Shown here piece by piece: positions 1-10,113 of a DNA stretch of 64,000 nucleotides. Position 1 is the first letter of the stretch, and every line of letters begins with the position of its first letter. The stretch comes from Thermothielavioides terrestris NRRL 8126 (taxonomy: Eukaryota; Ascomycota; Sordariomycetes; Sordariales; Chaetomiaceae): NCBI RefSeq assembly GCF_000226115.1, contig NC_016458.1, positions 4,808,001 to 4,872,000 on the forward strand, given 5' to 3'. The notes under the pieces are model-generated. The model did no database searches, had not been told where the DNA came from, and worked only from the letters and a program-made list of their open reading frames with translations. A program made the translations under genes and the position numbers.

Positions 1-226
1 GCGTCGAGCTGATCGCGCACGTCGTCAGCAGCTGGTTGATCAGCACTTGCGCGCCGTCGCGCGCGATCGCGGCGAGGTGGCTCTCGAGGGCTGCGCGGTC
101 GTTCGTGGCGGGCAGCGAGAGCGGGTTCGGGTCGTTGGCGAGCAGCAGGCCCAGGTCGAAGGTGTAGGGCGTCGGCTTGTCGACCGTGACGGGGAGTTTG
201 GGGGTTTGGGAGGCCGTCGCGGACAT
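1..226 (-). CDS. RRS1: Ribosome biogenesis regulatory protein RRS1 (N-terminal part only)
   Basis: The start codon is at 226 on the minus strand and the gene runs off the left edge, so only about 75 residues are visible. The reading begins MSATASQTPKLPVTVDKPTP, followed by YTFDLGLLLANDPNPL and DGAQVLINQLL. That order (LPVTVxKP, then YDLG-type, then VQLLINQLL) is the conserved N-terminus of the RRS1 family. RRS1 works in the nucleolus with RPF2 to load 5S RNP (5S rRNA, uL18, uL5) onto the pre-60S particle; this is family knowledge. No intron is seen in the visible part. The gene is divergent from the mS29 gene, with 456 bp between the two starts. The C-terminal basic region is outside the window. 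Confidence 0.88.
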   Translation of the reverse strand, partial: MSATASQTPKLPVTVDKPTPYTFDLGLLLANDPNPLSLPATNDRAALESHLAAIARDGAQVLINQLLTTCAISST

Positions 227-682
227 TTTGACGGCTATGGGATGTGGAGACGAAGGAATTCGGTGAGAATTGGCACTGGACGGTGGTTGTCGGCTTGGCC
301 GTGCAAGTCTTGTCCCTTTCCTGAAGCAGAGGTTACGATTCGCAGGGACGGATACAGATCTAAGATCCCAAAATTTAGGCGGTCAATGGCGGTAAAATAG
401 ACGGCCCCACTTTCCCACTGCGATGCCGTTGCGGTGTTGTGGTGTTGCGCAATCTTGCTTCACTTCTGACCCTAACCCTGCAACGAAAACGACCACATTC
501 AGCGTAGCTCTGGTGCACAGTCTTGGCAGACCCGAACTGCAACGACACTCGCGCGCGTTCAGAGATTTTGACCCGCTGCGGCCGGCTGGCATTGGCGACT
601 TGGACGGCACCCCGACGATGCAATAGAGCCGCCCGCTGCTGCCGACAGAAACGACCAGATATACACAGCACAGCGGCACACC
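227..682. promoter_or_regulatory. Divergent intergenic region RRS1 / mS29
   Basis: This 456 bp stretch between two divergent start codons must hold both promoters. I see no gene and no clear TATA box or repeated element in it. Confidence 0.5.
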
Positions 683-2207
683 ATGTCGGCGCCCCGCGGG
701 CTGCGCTGCCTCGTGCGGCCGTCGGCGGCGGTCCGGTCGACCGCGGTTCCGATACCAATACCCATTCCAACTTTGACCCCGAGGGCGGTCCCGCTGCTTG
801 CCGCGTCCCTCGCCCGGTCAGCGCCGTTCTCGACGTCTGGCGCACTCGCAAAGGAGGGGAACGAGCCACGAGTCAACCGCCGCAAGGGGAAAATGTTGAA
901 GCTCGGCAAGTTCAAGAAAGACAAGATCGATAGGGGCAGGACTCCGCTGCCCGGCGAGCGCAAGGCCTACCGCAAGCGCATCACGCTCAGCAACGACAAT
1001 GCCATCCCCGTGCCGTGGCTGACCGACCTTGGCCCGGCGGACCTGGCCGACTCTCAGAACATTGCCAGGGTCCTGGCTATCCCCGAAGAGGTGCAGGACC
1101 AGCTGCGCGCCGCCGAGGCCTTCAAGACGACACAGTGCTGGGGCATGTTCCGGAAACCGTCGGTGCTGGTGCGGAAGGAGACGGTCGACCTGGCGAGCCA
1201 GATGCAGGCTTCGGCCGACCAGCAGCAGACCCTGCGGCTCGTCGTCACGGGCGACAAGGTGACGGGCAAGAGCCTGATGCTGCTCCAGGCAATGACATAT
1301 GCCTTCCTCAACAATTGGATCGTCATCCATTTCCCCGAGGGTATGCCGCCCTTATGCTCTTCTCTTTTCCAGCGCCGCTTGTGTGTTGCCGCTCGCTAAC
1401 CCTTCGGCAGCGCAAGAGCTCACCACCGCCTGCACGGAATACGCCCCTATCCCCGACACCAACCCGGTCCAGTACATGCAGCCTGTCTACACGCTGAAGC
1501 TGCTCCAGAACATCAGGCGCGCCAACGAGAAGGTCCTGGCCAAGACCTTCACCGTCAGCTCGCACCAGGGGCTCCCGCAGAACATCACCGCCAACACGCC
1601 CCTCCTGACGCTCGTCAGCTCGGCGAAGGAGCCCGACGCGGCCTGGCCCGTGTTCCAGGCGCTCTGGCGCGAGCTCACCGCGCGGCGCGGCACCCGGCCG
1701 CCCATCCTGCTGTCGATGGACGGGCTCGCCCACGCGATGAAAATGTCGGACTACCGCTCGCCGTCCTTCGAGCTGATCCACTCGCACGACCTCTCCCTCG
1801 TGCGGCTGTTCATGAACGCGCTGGGCGGCGGCCTGCCGCTGCCCGGCGGCGGCGCCGTGCTGGCCGCCACCAGCCGCAACAACGCGCCGCGCGCCCCGAG
1901 CATGGAACTCTCGCTGGCGCAGCGCCTGGCCGAGCAGGCCGGCGCCGCCGCCGCCGACGTGCCGCAGAAGGACCCCTTCTTCCGCGGCTACGACGACCGC
2001 GTCGAGGCCGTCCTGCGCTCCGTCCGCGTGCTCCGCGTCGGCGGCGTCAGCAAGCTCGAGGCCCGCGCCCTGATGGAGTACTGGGCCGCCAGCGGCATGT
2101 TCCGCGCCACCATCGACGAGAAGACGGTCACGGAGAAGTGGACGCTCGGCGGCAGCGGCGTGCTGGGCGAGATGGAGCGGGCTGCGCTGCTGACCATGCG
2201 GATTTAA
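683..2207 (+). CDS. RSM23: Mitochondrial small ribosomal subunit protein mS29 (DAP3/Rsm23 family)
   Basis: Two exons, 683-1340 and 1411-2207, joined across a 70 nt intron (GTATGC...CTAAC...CAG), encode 484 residues. The N-terminus is rich in Arg, Ser and Ala and lacks acidic residues for about 40 positions, as expected of a mitochondrial presequence. A P-loop, GDKVTGKS, lies near residue 190. It is followed by the long DAP3-type region with PPILLSMDGL (Walker B-like) and SFELIHSHDLSLVRLFMNALGGG. mS29 is the GTP-binding protein of the mitoribosomal small-subunit head; this is family knowledge. The ending (MEYWAASGMFR...) is normal for fungal members. An AATAAA-like polyadenylation signal lies at 2255-2260, 48 nt past the stop. 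Confidence 0.9.
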
Positions 2208-2676
2208 AATGGGGTGGGGTGGGCCACCATGTAATCTATGAGCTGGTGTATAGAAATAAATGTAAGCCTGTATTTATAGACTGCCAGATGTTGTCCCTCT
2301 CATGATGGTCTTGGTTTGGTTACGCGTGTCTCGCGGGTTTGACGACGCTGTATTTACCCATGGTTCAAGCACAACTAAAAAAAAGACAGTTGAACATGGC
2401 AGGGTATCATCAGAAAGGTCATGCTTGGCATTTGGTTCACATCGCTCCATTGCACGGTCTCGTATCTAGACGTACGACAGCCTCGATATCAAGCCCCTCT
2501 TTTCCCATCGTCAGCCATACACCCACCCGTTCAATTTCCCAGGCTACCCGCCCTAAGTAACGCCAGATGAAGCAGACACACAGAACCGACAAACAAACGA
2601 TGTGTGAATGCAACCGTAACATCTCGAAATTAAGAGAGACAGGGGAAAAAATGGGACCACACCAAGCCCCACGCGC
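2208..2676. other. Convergent intergenic region mS29 / MCM7
   Basis: These 469 bp separate two gene 3' ends and should contain both 3' UTRs. There is an AATAAA-like signal at 2255. I see no further gene. Confidence 0.5.
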
Positions 2677-5291
2677 TCACAACTCCTGGCTGCCCTCCCT
2701 CTCGGCGTTGCCAGCAGTGACAAACACCAGCCGCGTGCCGTTGCCAGCCGTTTGCCAGACCTGGGAGAACAGTTAGCTATATATGAAGGGAAGGGAGAGA
2801 AGGGTTAGAAATACTCACATCCAGGTCGGTGTACTCCTCCAGCGCGGCCAGCCACTGGTTCTCGGTGAAGCCCTTGGCAATGACGCGCTCCTTGACCTTG
2901 CGCATGCTCAGCTCGATGCCGTAGCCTCCCTCGCCGTCGTCCTCCTCGTCGTCGTCGTCGGCATCGTCCGGGCGGCAGGCGCCGGAATCGGCCAGGCCCT
3001 TGACGAGGTTGTAGATCTTGCTGCTGGCGTTCATGGCGCGGCGGCCGCTCTGGGCGCGGTCGTCGGTGGCCAGGCTCTCCTTGCTGGCCTCGACGAGGCG
3101 CAGGGCCTCGTCGACGTCCTCGTGCGAGACGGTGTTGCTGAAGCGCAGGCGGGCGAGCGCCTGGGCGAGGCGCACGACGCCGAGCAGCGTGCGGGGCGTC
3201 GTGTGGCCGAAGTTGTTGGCCTGCAGGCGGCGCTGCTCGGCGCGGCGCTGCGCGTTGCGCAGCCGCACGTACGTCTTGACCATGTACTCGGACACGGCCT
3301 GCGGCACGACCGGCCGGAACGTGCGCGCCTGCGCCACGTACGCCCGCACCTCCTGCGGCGAGAACACCACGCCGTCCGCGGTGCCCAGGTCCGGGTGCCG
3401 GCCGTGCATGTGCACGTGGGCCACGTGCTTGGCGAGCTGCGCGTCTGTCTCGCGCGTGGGCGTGTCGAGCAGCAGGAACAAGATGTCGAAGCGGGAGAGC
3501 AGGGCGGCGGGCAGGTTGATGTTCTCGACGGCGGACAGGCGCGTATTATAGCGCCCGTAGAGCGGGTTGGCCGCCGCGAGGATCGAGGTGCGCGCATTGA
3601 GCCTGGTGCTGATGCCGGCTTTGGAGATGCTGATGGTCTGCTGCTCCATGACTTCGTGGATGGCGGTGCGGTCGTTGTCGTCCATCTTGTCGAACTCGTC
3701 GATGCAGCAGATGCCGTTGTCGGCGAGCACGAGGGCGCCGCCCTCGAGGACCATCTCGTCGGTGACGGGGTCGCGCATCACGGCGGCGGTGAGACCGACG
3801 CCGCTGCTGCCGCGGCCCGACGTGTACACGCCGCGCGGCGCGACCTTGGAGATGTACTTGAGCAGCTGCGACTTGGCCACACCCGGGTCACCCATCAAGC
3901 AGATGTTGATGTCGCCGCGGATCTTCATGCCGTCCCCGACTTCCTTGGTCACGCCGCCGACCAGCAGCAGCAGGAGGGCCTTCTTGACGTCGAGATGGCC
4001 GTAGATCTCCGGGGCAATCGACTTCGCTAGGTACTCGTACTGGTTTCCTGATTGCGTGAACCTGGCAATTCTCCGGGCCATGAGGGGGTCGATCTCCATG
4101 TCTTCGTACGCCTTCTTGTGCTGCACTACGTGGTGCGCCTCGAGGTAGGTGTCGGTCAAAAGACCGGCGCGCAGCGCCTTGAAGCCCGTGTAAGGAGTGG
4201 GGAGGAAGATGCCAGCGACATCGACGATGTCGCCGGGGTTGATCTGCCGGACCAGGCTGCCGTAGCACAGGACAGTCAGAGTCCTCGGGATCTGGCCGAT
4301 GGGCACTTGCTCGGCCAGCTCCTGGATCTTGACCTCCTGGAAGGGCAAGAATTTGGACGCTCTTGACGAAGGGTACAGCTGGCCCTTGGCTTGGTTCTCC
4401 TCGCAGTCCTTGGACGGGCACACGGTGAGGGGCCCGTACTGCTTGTCGGTCACGGGCTGGAAGATCTCGCAACCGCAGCGGTCGCAGGTGTAGGCGCTGA
4501 CCTGGACGATGGGCTTGACGTCGGAAACCCTCGTCGCAATACCGCGGATGGTGATGAGACGGCCGAGGTGGTCGCCGCGCACCTGGCGCACAGACAGCGC
4601 CTTCAGCTGGTTCTCAGGGGTCGGGGTCCTCGGCTTGAAGACCAGCGTGTATCGCCGGGTGAGCTGTGCCGGGTACTGGTCGTTCAGGATGGTGGGATCT
4701 GATTCCCTGTCGGCAATGCCTGCCAGCATCTGGTTGCGCTGCATTCGGTTCGCCATCAGCACGTCGAGCACGTCGTCCTTGAAGGTGATGTTGTCGCTCG
4801 GCGCCGGCATGAGCTTGTCGATTGCCCGCGACAGGATCTCCACGTAATGCTTCGTATTGCTCTCGACGCACTCTACCAGCTTGAGCCCCTCGTTCAGGTC
4901 CTGCTCGTACGAGTAGAGGTCGTCCAGGTCGATCACAAACTCGCTGAGTTTCCGATCGGCGAGCTGCTGGAGCATGTCGCGGTACTTGTGGCGGGGTCCC
5001 GCCCGTTGCTGGGCCTTCTCGCGCAGGCGCTGCTGCCGCGCATTATCGTCCTCGTCCATAAAGTCATACTCGTCCTCGCTCAGGTCGTCCTCGTCGATGT
5101 TGATGCTGCCTAGCGCATGGGTGATGGTTTCTTGGGGGGACGCCTTGAAGTCGGATAGGAAGCTCTCGAAAGCGGCTGGCCCACCGTCAGCGGCCACACG
5201 CAAAGAAAACATCCAGCAGCTTTCTCATCTCTCTGCACTCACTCTGTTGCACCTGATAGTCAACAGGCGCCTTCATCTGTAGGAGCGCCAT
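2677..5291 (-). CDS. MCM7: DNA replication licensing factor MCM7 (CDC47)
   Basis: Three exons on the minus strand: 5243-5291, 2819-5175 and 2677-2760 (introns of 67 and 58 nt), giving 829 residues. Exon 1 encodes [16 protein letters not shown], the usual MCM7 start, and exon 3 the conserved ending [16 protein letters not shown]. Visible motifs are an acidic N-terminal stretch, a zinc finger (CDRCGCE then CPSKDC), the MCM box with Walker A GDPGVAKS, Walker [10 protein letters not shown], the sensor AANP, and the arginine finger SRFD. MCM7 is one of six subunits of the replicative MCM2-7 helicase. The gene is divergent from PEX1. Three ACGCG (MBF-type) elements lie about 180-220 bp upstream of the start. 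A second helicase subunit, MCM4, lies about 24 kb away in this window. Confidence 0.97.
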
Positions 5292-5903
5292 GGTCGCGGG
5301 CGTGATTGACCGTTTGCGCGGGGCTGGCGGTTCTCGGGGGTGGGAGGAAGGGAGATGGGCTCCTGTGTGCGGCGGATTGAGGCTCTGTGCTCACTTGCTG
5401 GGTGTCATGGATTGTGATAAGAAAACCCACGGGCGCTTGCATGTGGGAGGCTGGGGCTGCTGGTGACAGGGGGGCGCGTCCAAAGACACGCAGACGCGCT
5501 TTTTCGCGCGTCTGAGCCCAGGGGTAATTGAGCACCGCGCTCCAAGCAGGAAGTTACGCCTGTTGACAATGGCAGCTGGAGCCAGCTGCTCAGAACCTCT
5601 TGGCATGGGCGGGTGCACGTTCCTCAGCAGCCCCTGCCGACCAGGCCCAGCCCCCGACCTGACCCACCCTGCAATGCAACCGGACTCGGTCGCCGTGGGC
5701 TTGCCTCGGCACATGCGAGTTGCCGGCAAGCCGCCTCCCGTTCAGAGCTAGTGTACCTTGGGTTACCGTCGCCGAAGTTGTGCTGGCTGCGAAAGTGGGA
5801 TGTGGTTGAGCCAACTCTCCGTCCCTATTGTAGAAATGCTTGATGCTTTTTGAAAGTACATCACAACCACGCACACGCAATTCCGGGTTCGCGCGAGCCT
5901 AAA
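5292..5903. promoter_or_regulatory. Divergent promoter region MCM7 / PEX1
   Basis: This 612 bp region lies between the MCM7 and PEX1 start codons. It contains a cluster of ACGCG elements at 5475-5514, annotated separately. The rest shows no gene or clear motif. Confidence 0.55.
5475..5514. promoter_or_regulatory. Cluster of three ACGCG (MBF/MCB core) elements upstream of MCM7
   Basis: CGCGT (ACGCG on the other strand) occurs at 5475-5479. A hairpin-like inverted repeat follows: CAGACGCG at 5491-5498 and its reverse complement CGCGTCTG at 5507-5514, each arm holding one ACGCG. ACGCG is the core of the Mbp1/Swi6 (MBF) site that drives G1/S genes, including MCM genes, in yeasts. The cluster is about 180-220 bp upstream of the MCM7 start. 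PEX1 is the other possible target, about 400 bp away. Confidence 0.5.
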
Positions 5904-8900
5904 ATGGCGCCGCGCAAGAGCGCGCAGTCGTCGGCTGCCGAGATCGCGCTGGTACATCTGCAGAATTGTCTCGTCAACCTGCCGCCGTCGCTGGCATCGC
6001 TGCTCGCGAACGTCAACACGGTGAGTTGCTGGCTGCTCTGCCGGTCGTCGTGGAGACAAAGACTTTCTGGGACCTCTAATTGACGGCTTTTGTTCTCTCT
6101 TCTCTAGCCCGCGCAAAATGTCGTCGTCGAGCTCAACTACCGCGTGCCCGCTGCCCCTGGGGCGCCCAACGGCCCGGAGCCTGCCGCCTCGACCAAGTCC
6201 GTCTACGTTGGATGGACCGGCATGCCCAGCAAGCGAAGGCTTGCTCCGATTGTCGGGAGAGACGGGATCAGCGCATCTCGCGGTGCCCGCGACCAGGAGG
6301 TGCCCCTTGTCGAGATGGACGCTACCTTCGCAGCCACCCTGGGACTCAAGGACGGCCAGAAAGTCACGGCAACCATCCACTTCGATCCGCCTCTGGTCCA
6401 CACCGTCCACATCGAACCCCTGACGCCCGAGGACTGGGAGATGATTGAGCTGCACGGCACCTTCCTGGAGGACAACCTGCTGTTCCAGATCCGCGCCGTG
6501 CCCAGTCCCGCCTTTGGTCCTACTCACCCCCTCACGCTGCACCTATCCCAAACGTCAACTGCGAACATAAAAGTCCTGTCGCTAGAGCCTGCTCCGCCCG
6601 CCGACACGCCTTTCGCCAAAATCGCCCCCGACGCCGAGGCCGTTGTGGCGCCCAAGACGAGACAAAAACAGCGGAGTAACAGGGACAGTGGCAGCGTGGG
6701 CGGCGCATCCAGGAAAAGCGGCAAAAGCTCGACAAGCACAGCCCGGAGAAAGAGTTCCCGGGAGGAGAAGAAGCCAGTGCTGTTCTTCAGGGGTATTGAC
6801 CGCAAGAACTGCCAGGACTGGTTTGACGGTGAGACGCCAAGCCAGGACCTCGCTGTCTGGGTCGATCGCGATCTGTTCTCCGCGAAGGAGTTAAAGGGAG
6901 TAAAATGGGTCTCTGTCAGTGTTGTGCGGCCTGCCGGGCTTCAGCAGTCTCTCGGATCTTCCGACCAGCCGCAAGAGGCGGAGCCTGCAGCAATAGCGTC
7001 TACCAAGATCGTTGCCCACCTCCAGCCGTGGGATGAGCCACCGGATGGACAGACGGCTGCGCTTTCCTCCCCCCTCTGCGCCGCACTCGGTTGCCAGTCG
7101 ATGGTTGGCGGCATCGTGAAAATCGAGCCGGCTCCGTCTCAGATGCCCCGAAAGACGCCTGACCAGGAAGGCATCTCGCGTGACTCGGTGCAAAAGCTCA
7201 AGATTTTCCCCTTCCAGCCATCCAAACCAGCGTCTCTGTCCGGCCTCAAGTTTGGCGGCCAGTCCAGGGCTGAAAAAGAAGAGGCGGCCAATCAAATCAA
7301 GCACATCTACGGGCCCGGCGGAACCGGCCTGTTGCAGGGCCCCCTCACCGATGGCCAAATCCTGGGCGTCCATGACGGGCTGGCATGTCCCCGAGGCTGG
7401 GAAGGGGCTATTGTAAGGTTCGAAACCCCCCACACTGCGTCTCAAGGTTCGGGGAAGAAGCCCCTGAACTGGATTCTGGGTGCGGATTGGAAATTGCCCA
7501 TTGTGGTCCAACCGTCCGTGCCAAAACCCTCGTGGTTTTCCAATTCCGATGCCCATCAGGTCCCGGACTCGCCCGACTCGCTCCTTGTTGGCATCGACTC
7601 GCTGCTGGAGAGACTCAAGTCTCACCTCTCGCACATGTCCTCGGTCCTCCTGACCGGCGGACAGGGCTCGGGCAAGACGTCGGTCGCGCAGTCGGTCGCT
7701 CGTGCCATGCGCTCATCCCAACTTTACCATACGACGTATTTCCCATGCACCAAGCTGGTAAATGATGAAAGCAGGATATCCACCGTCAAGGAGACGCTGA
7801 ATCACCTGTTCATGGCCGCCAGCTGGGGTGCGCGGCTCGGCGGTCGAGCCGTCGTTATCTTGGATGACTTGGATCGGCTCTGCCCGGCCGAGACGGAGCT
7901 GCAGGTCGGCAACGAGAACGGCCGAAGTCGACAAATCAGCGAAGCCATACGTTGCATGGTCAGACAGTACTGCGCCAGGGATAGCAACGTCGTCCTGCTC
8001 GCCACATGCCAGAGCAAGGACTCGCTGCATAACGTCCTGGTCGGCGGCCACATCGCCCGCGAGATCGTCGACCTGGGTGCTCCCAATAAGGAGACCAGGC
8101 GACGCATCCTGGAAGCCCTGACGAAACAGGGCTCGGTTTCCCGAGATGAAGCGGAACATCTGGACGATCAGGGTAGTCGCCCAACCACCGCCGACGGTAG
8201 TACCACCGGCGATGAAGGCGGTGGCTGGATGGACGGCCCAAGCCGCCCGAGTCGGAAGTCGCCTGGGAGCAAGCCGAGTGGATTCATCCTTGACGATGAC
8301 CTCGACTTTTTGGATATTGCTGGCCAGACGGATGGCTACATGCCGGGCGACTTAATCCTGCTGGTCTCGAGAGCACGCAACGAGGCACTGGGCCGGATTG
8401 TTGCGGAATCCGCGAATCCCGACATAACCACCATACACTTGAGCCACACCGACTTTGACAAGGCCCTCAAGGGCTTCACTCCGGCCTCGTTGCGGAACGT
8501 CACGCTGCAGAGTTCCACCACGACCTTCTCCTCTATCGGAGGCCTGAAGGAAACCCGCCAAGTCCTCCTCGAAACGCTGCAGTACCCAACCAAGTACGCA
8601 CCCATATTTGCCCAGTGTCCTCTCCGGCTACGCTCCGGTCTCCTGCTGTACGGCTACCCCGGCTGCGGCAAGACCCTCTTGGCCAGCGCCGTGGCGGGCG
8701 AGTGCGGTCTCAACTTCATCAGCGTCAAGGGACCCGAGATTCTCAACAAATACATTGGCGCGTCAGAGAAGAGCGTCAGAGACCTCTTTGAGCGCGCCCA
8801 AGCCGCCAAGCCGTGTGTCCTCTTCTTCGACGAGTTCGACTCCATTGCCCCTAAGCGCGGCCACGACTCCACCGGCGTCACCGACAGGGTTGTCAACCAG

Positions 8901-9791
8901 TTGCTGACCCAGATGGACGGCGCCGAGGGTCTTTCCGGAGTCTACGTCCTCGCCGCCACCTCTCGCCCGGACTTGATTGATCCCGCCCTGCTCAGACCGG
9001 GCCGTCTGGACAAGTCCCTGCTCTGCGACTTCCCCACGCTCGAAGACCGCCTCGACATCATCAGGGCGCTCGCCCAGAAGGTCAAAGTCGCCGACGAGAT
9101 TTGGGAGTCCGATGAGCACGTGCTCGAGTTGGGCCGTCGCACCGAGGGGTTCTCCGGCGCCGACCTCCAGGCTCTCATGTCCAACGCCCAGCTGGAAGCC
9201 ATCCACGACGTCCTCAACGACAGGGAGCAGCAGCACGCCGGCGTCAACTCCACCTCATCCAACCGCCGTGGCGCCGTCGCTATAAGGAAACCGGCGGCAT
9301 CCTCCTCCTCCTCGCCATTATCGAAGAACTTCGTGCAGTTCCGCTACGGCGAGGACGAGACGCCCTCCCCCGCAGCGGACACCACCGCCCCGCCGCGCAC
9401 GCGCGCTGCGCAGCTCGCCGAGCAAGCCGCCATTGCCGCCAAGCTGGAGAGCATCAAACTCGCCCGCAAACGCGCCAAGCAATTCCACAAGAACGCCTCG
9501 GCCGGCAGCGGCGGCGGCCTGCTCAACGGTAACAGAACTGCTGCTGGTGGTGGTGGTGCCTATGGCGAAGGCGAGGGCGTCGTCGGTGCAGCAGCGGCCG
9601 GTAGCAACTCCGAGGTGGTCATCCGCTGGACGCACCTCGCAAAGGCGCTGGAGGGCACGCGCGCGAGCATCAGCGCGGAGGAGCGGGCGCGGCTGGCGCG
9701 CATCTACAGGGAGTTCGTCGTCGGCCGGAGCGGGGAGATGAGGGACGGCCAGGGGAGCATGGAGATTGGTGGGCGGAGCAGTCTCATGTAG
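5904..9791 (+). CDS. PEX1: Peroxisomal AAA-ATPase PEX1
   Basis: Two exons, 5904-6020 and 6108-9791 (87 nt intron), encode 1266 residues. The start MAPRKSAQSS is the first ATG of the reading. The N-terminal region (LPPSLASLLA, then VELNYRV and VYVGWTGM) matches the double-psi-barrel N-domain of PEX1. There are two AAA modules. D1 has Walker A GGQGSGKTS and VVILDDLDRL. D2 has YGYPGCGKT, LFFDEFDSIAPKRG, and the second-region-of-homology stretch LAATSRPDLIDPALLRPGRLD. PEX1 and PEX6 form the hexameric motor that extracts ubiquitinated PEX5 from the peroxisomal membrane. Low-complexity inserts (Ser/Lys-rich near 180-210; Ala/Gly-rich near the C-terminus) are typical of filamentous fungi. Confidence 0.96.
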
Positions 9792-10113
9792 AAGTAGTTA
9801 TCTGTATGCCGGCCTGGGTGAGGGGTGAGGGGATAAGGCGTTCCGTGGATGAAAGGGTAGAAACGCGCGTACAATAGCCATTGCACGTGGGAGTAATGGG
9901 ATTTTGGATGTGCAACTCTTGCTGCGTTCCGTGTCTCGTTTGGATCTGATCTGATCTGATCTGATCTAGCCTGGTATTACCTGCATCCAAAGGGCAGCCA
10001 CAGTGCTGTGTACCTTTTGTTGTTCTGCACACGCCATCTCCCAACCTCCCAGTCATCTCCCCAACTTCCTTCCCTCCTTGACCCAAAATCTCAACCAACC
10101 AAACCATCCATCC
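9792..10113. other. Convergent intergenic region PEX1 / deaminase-like gene
   Basis: 322 bp between two gene ends. A short TGATC microsatellite (about four units) lies near 9944-9967. No gene is seen. Confidence 0.5.
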
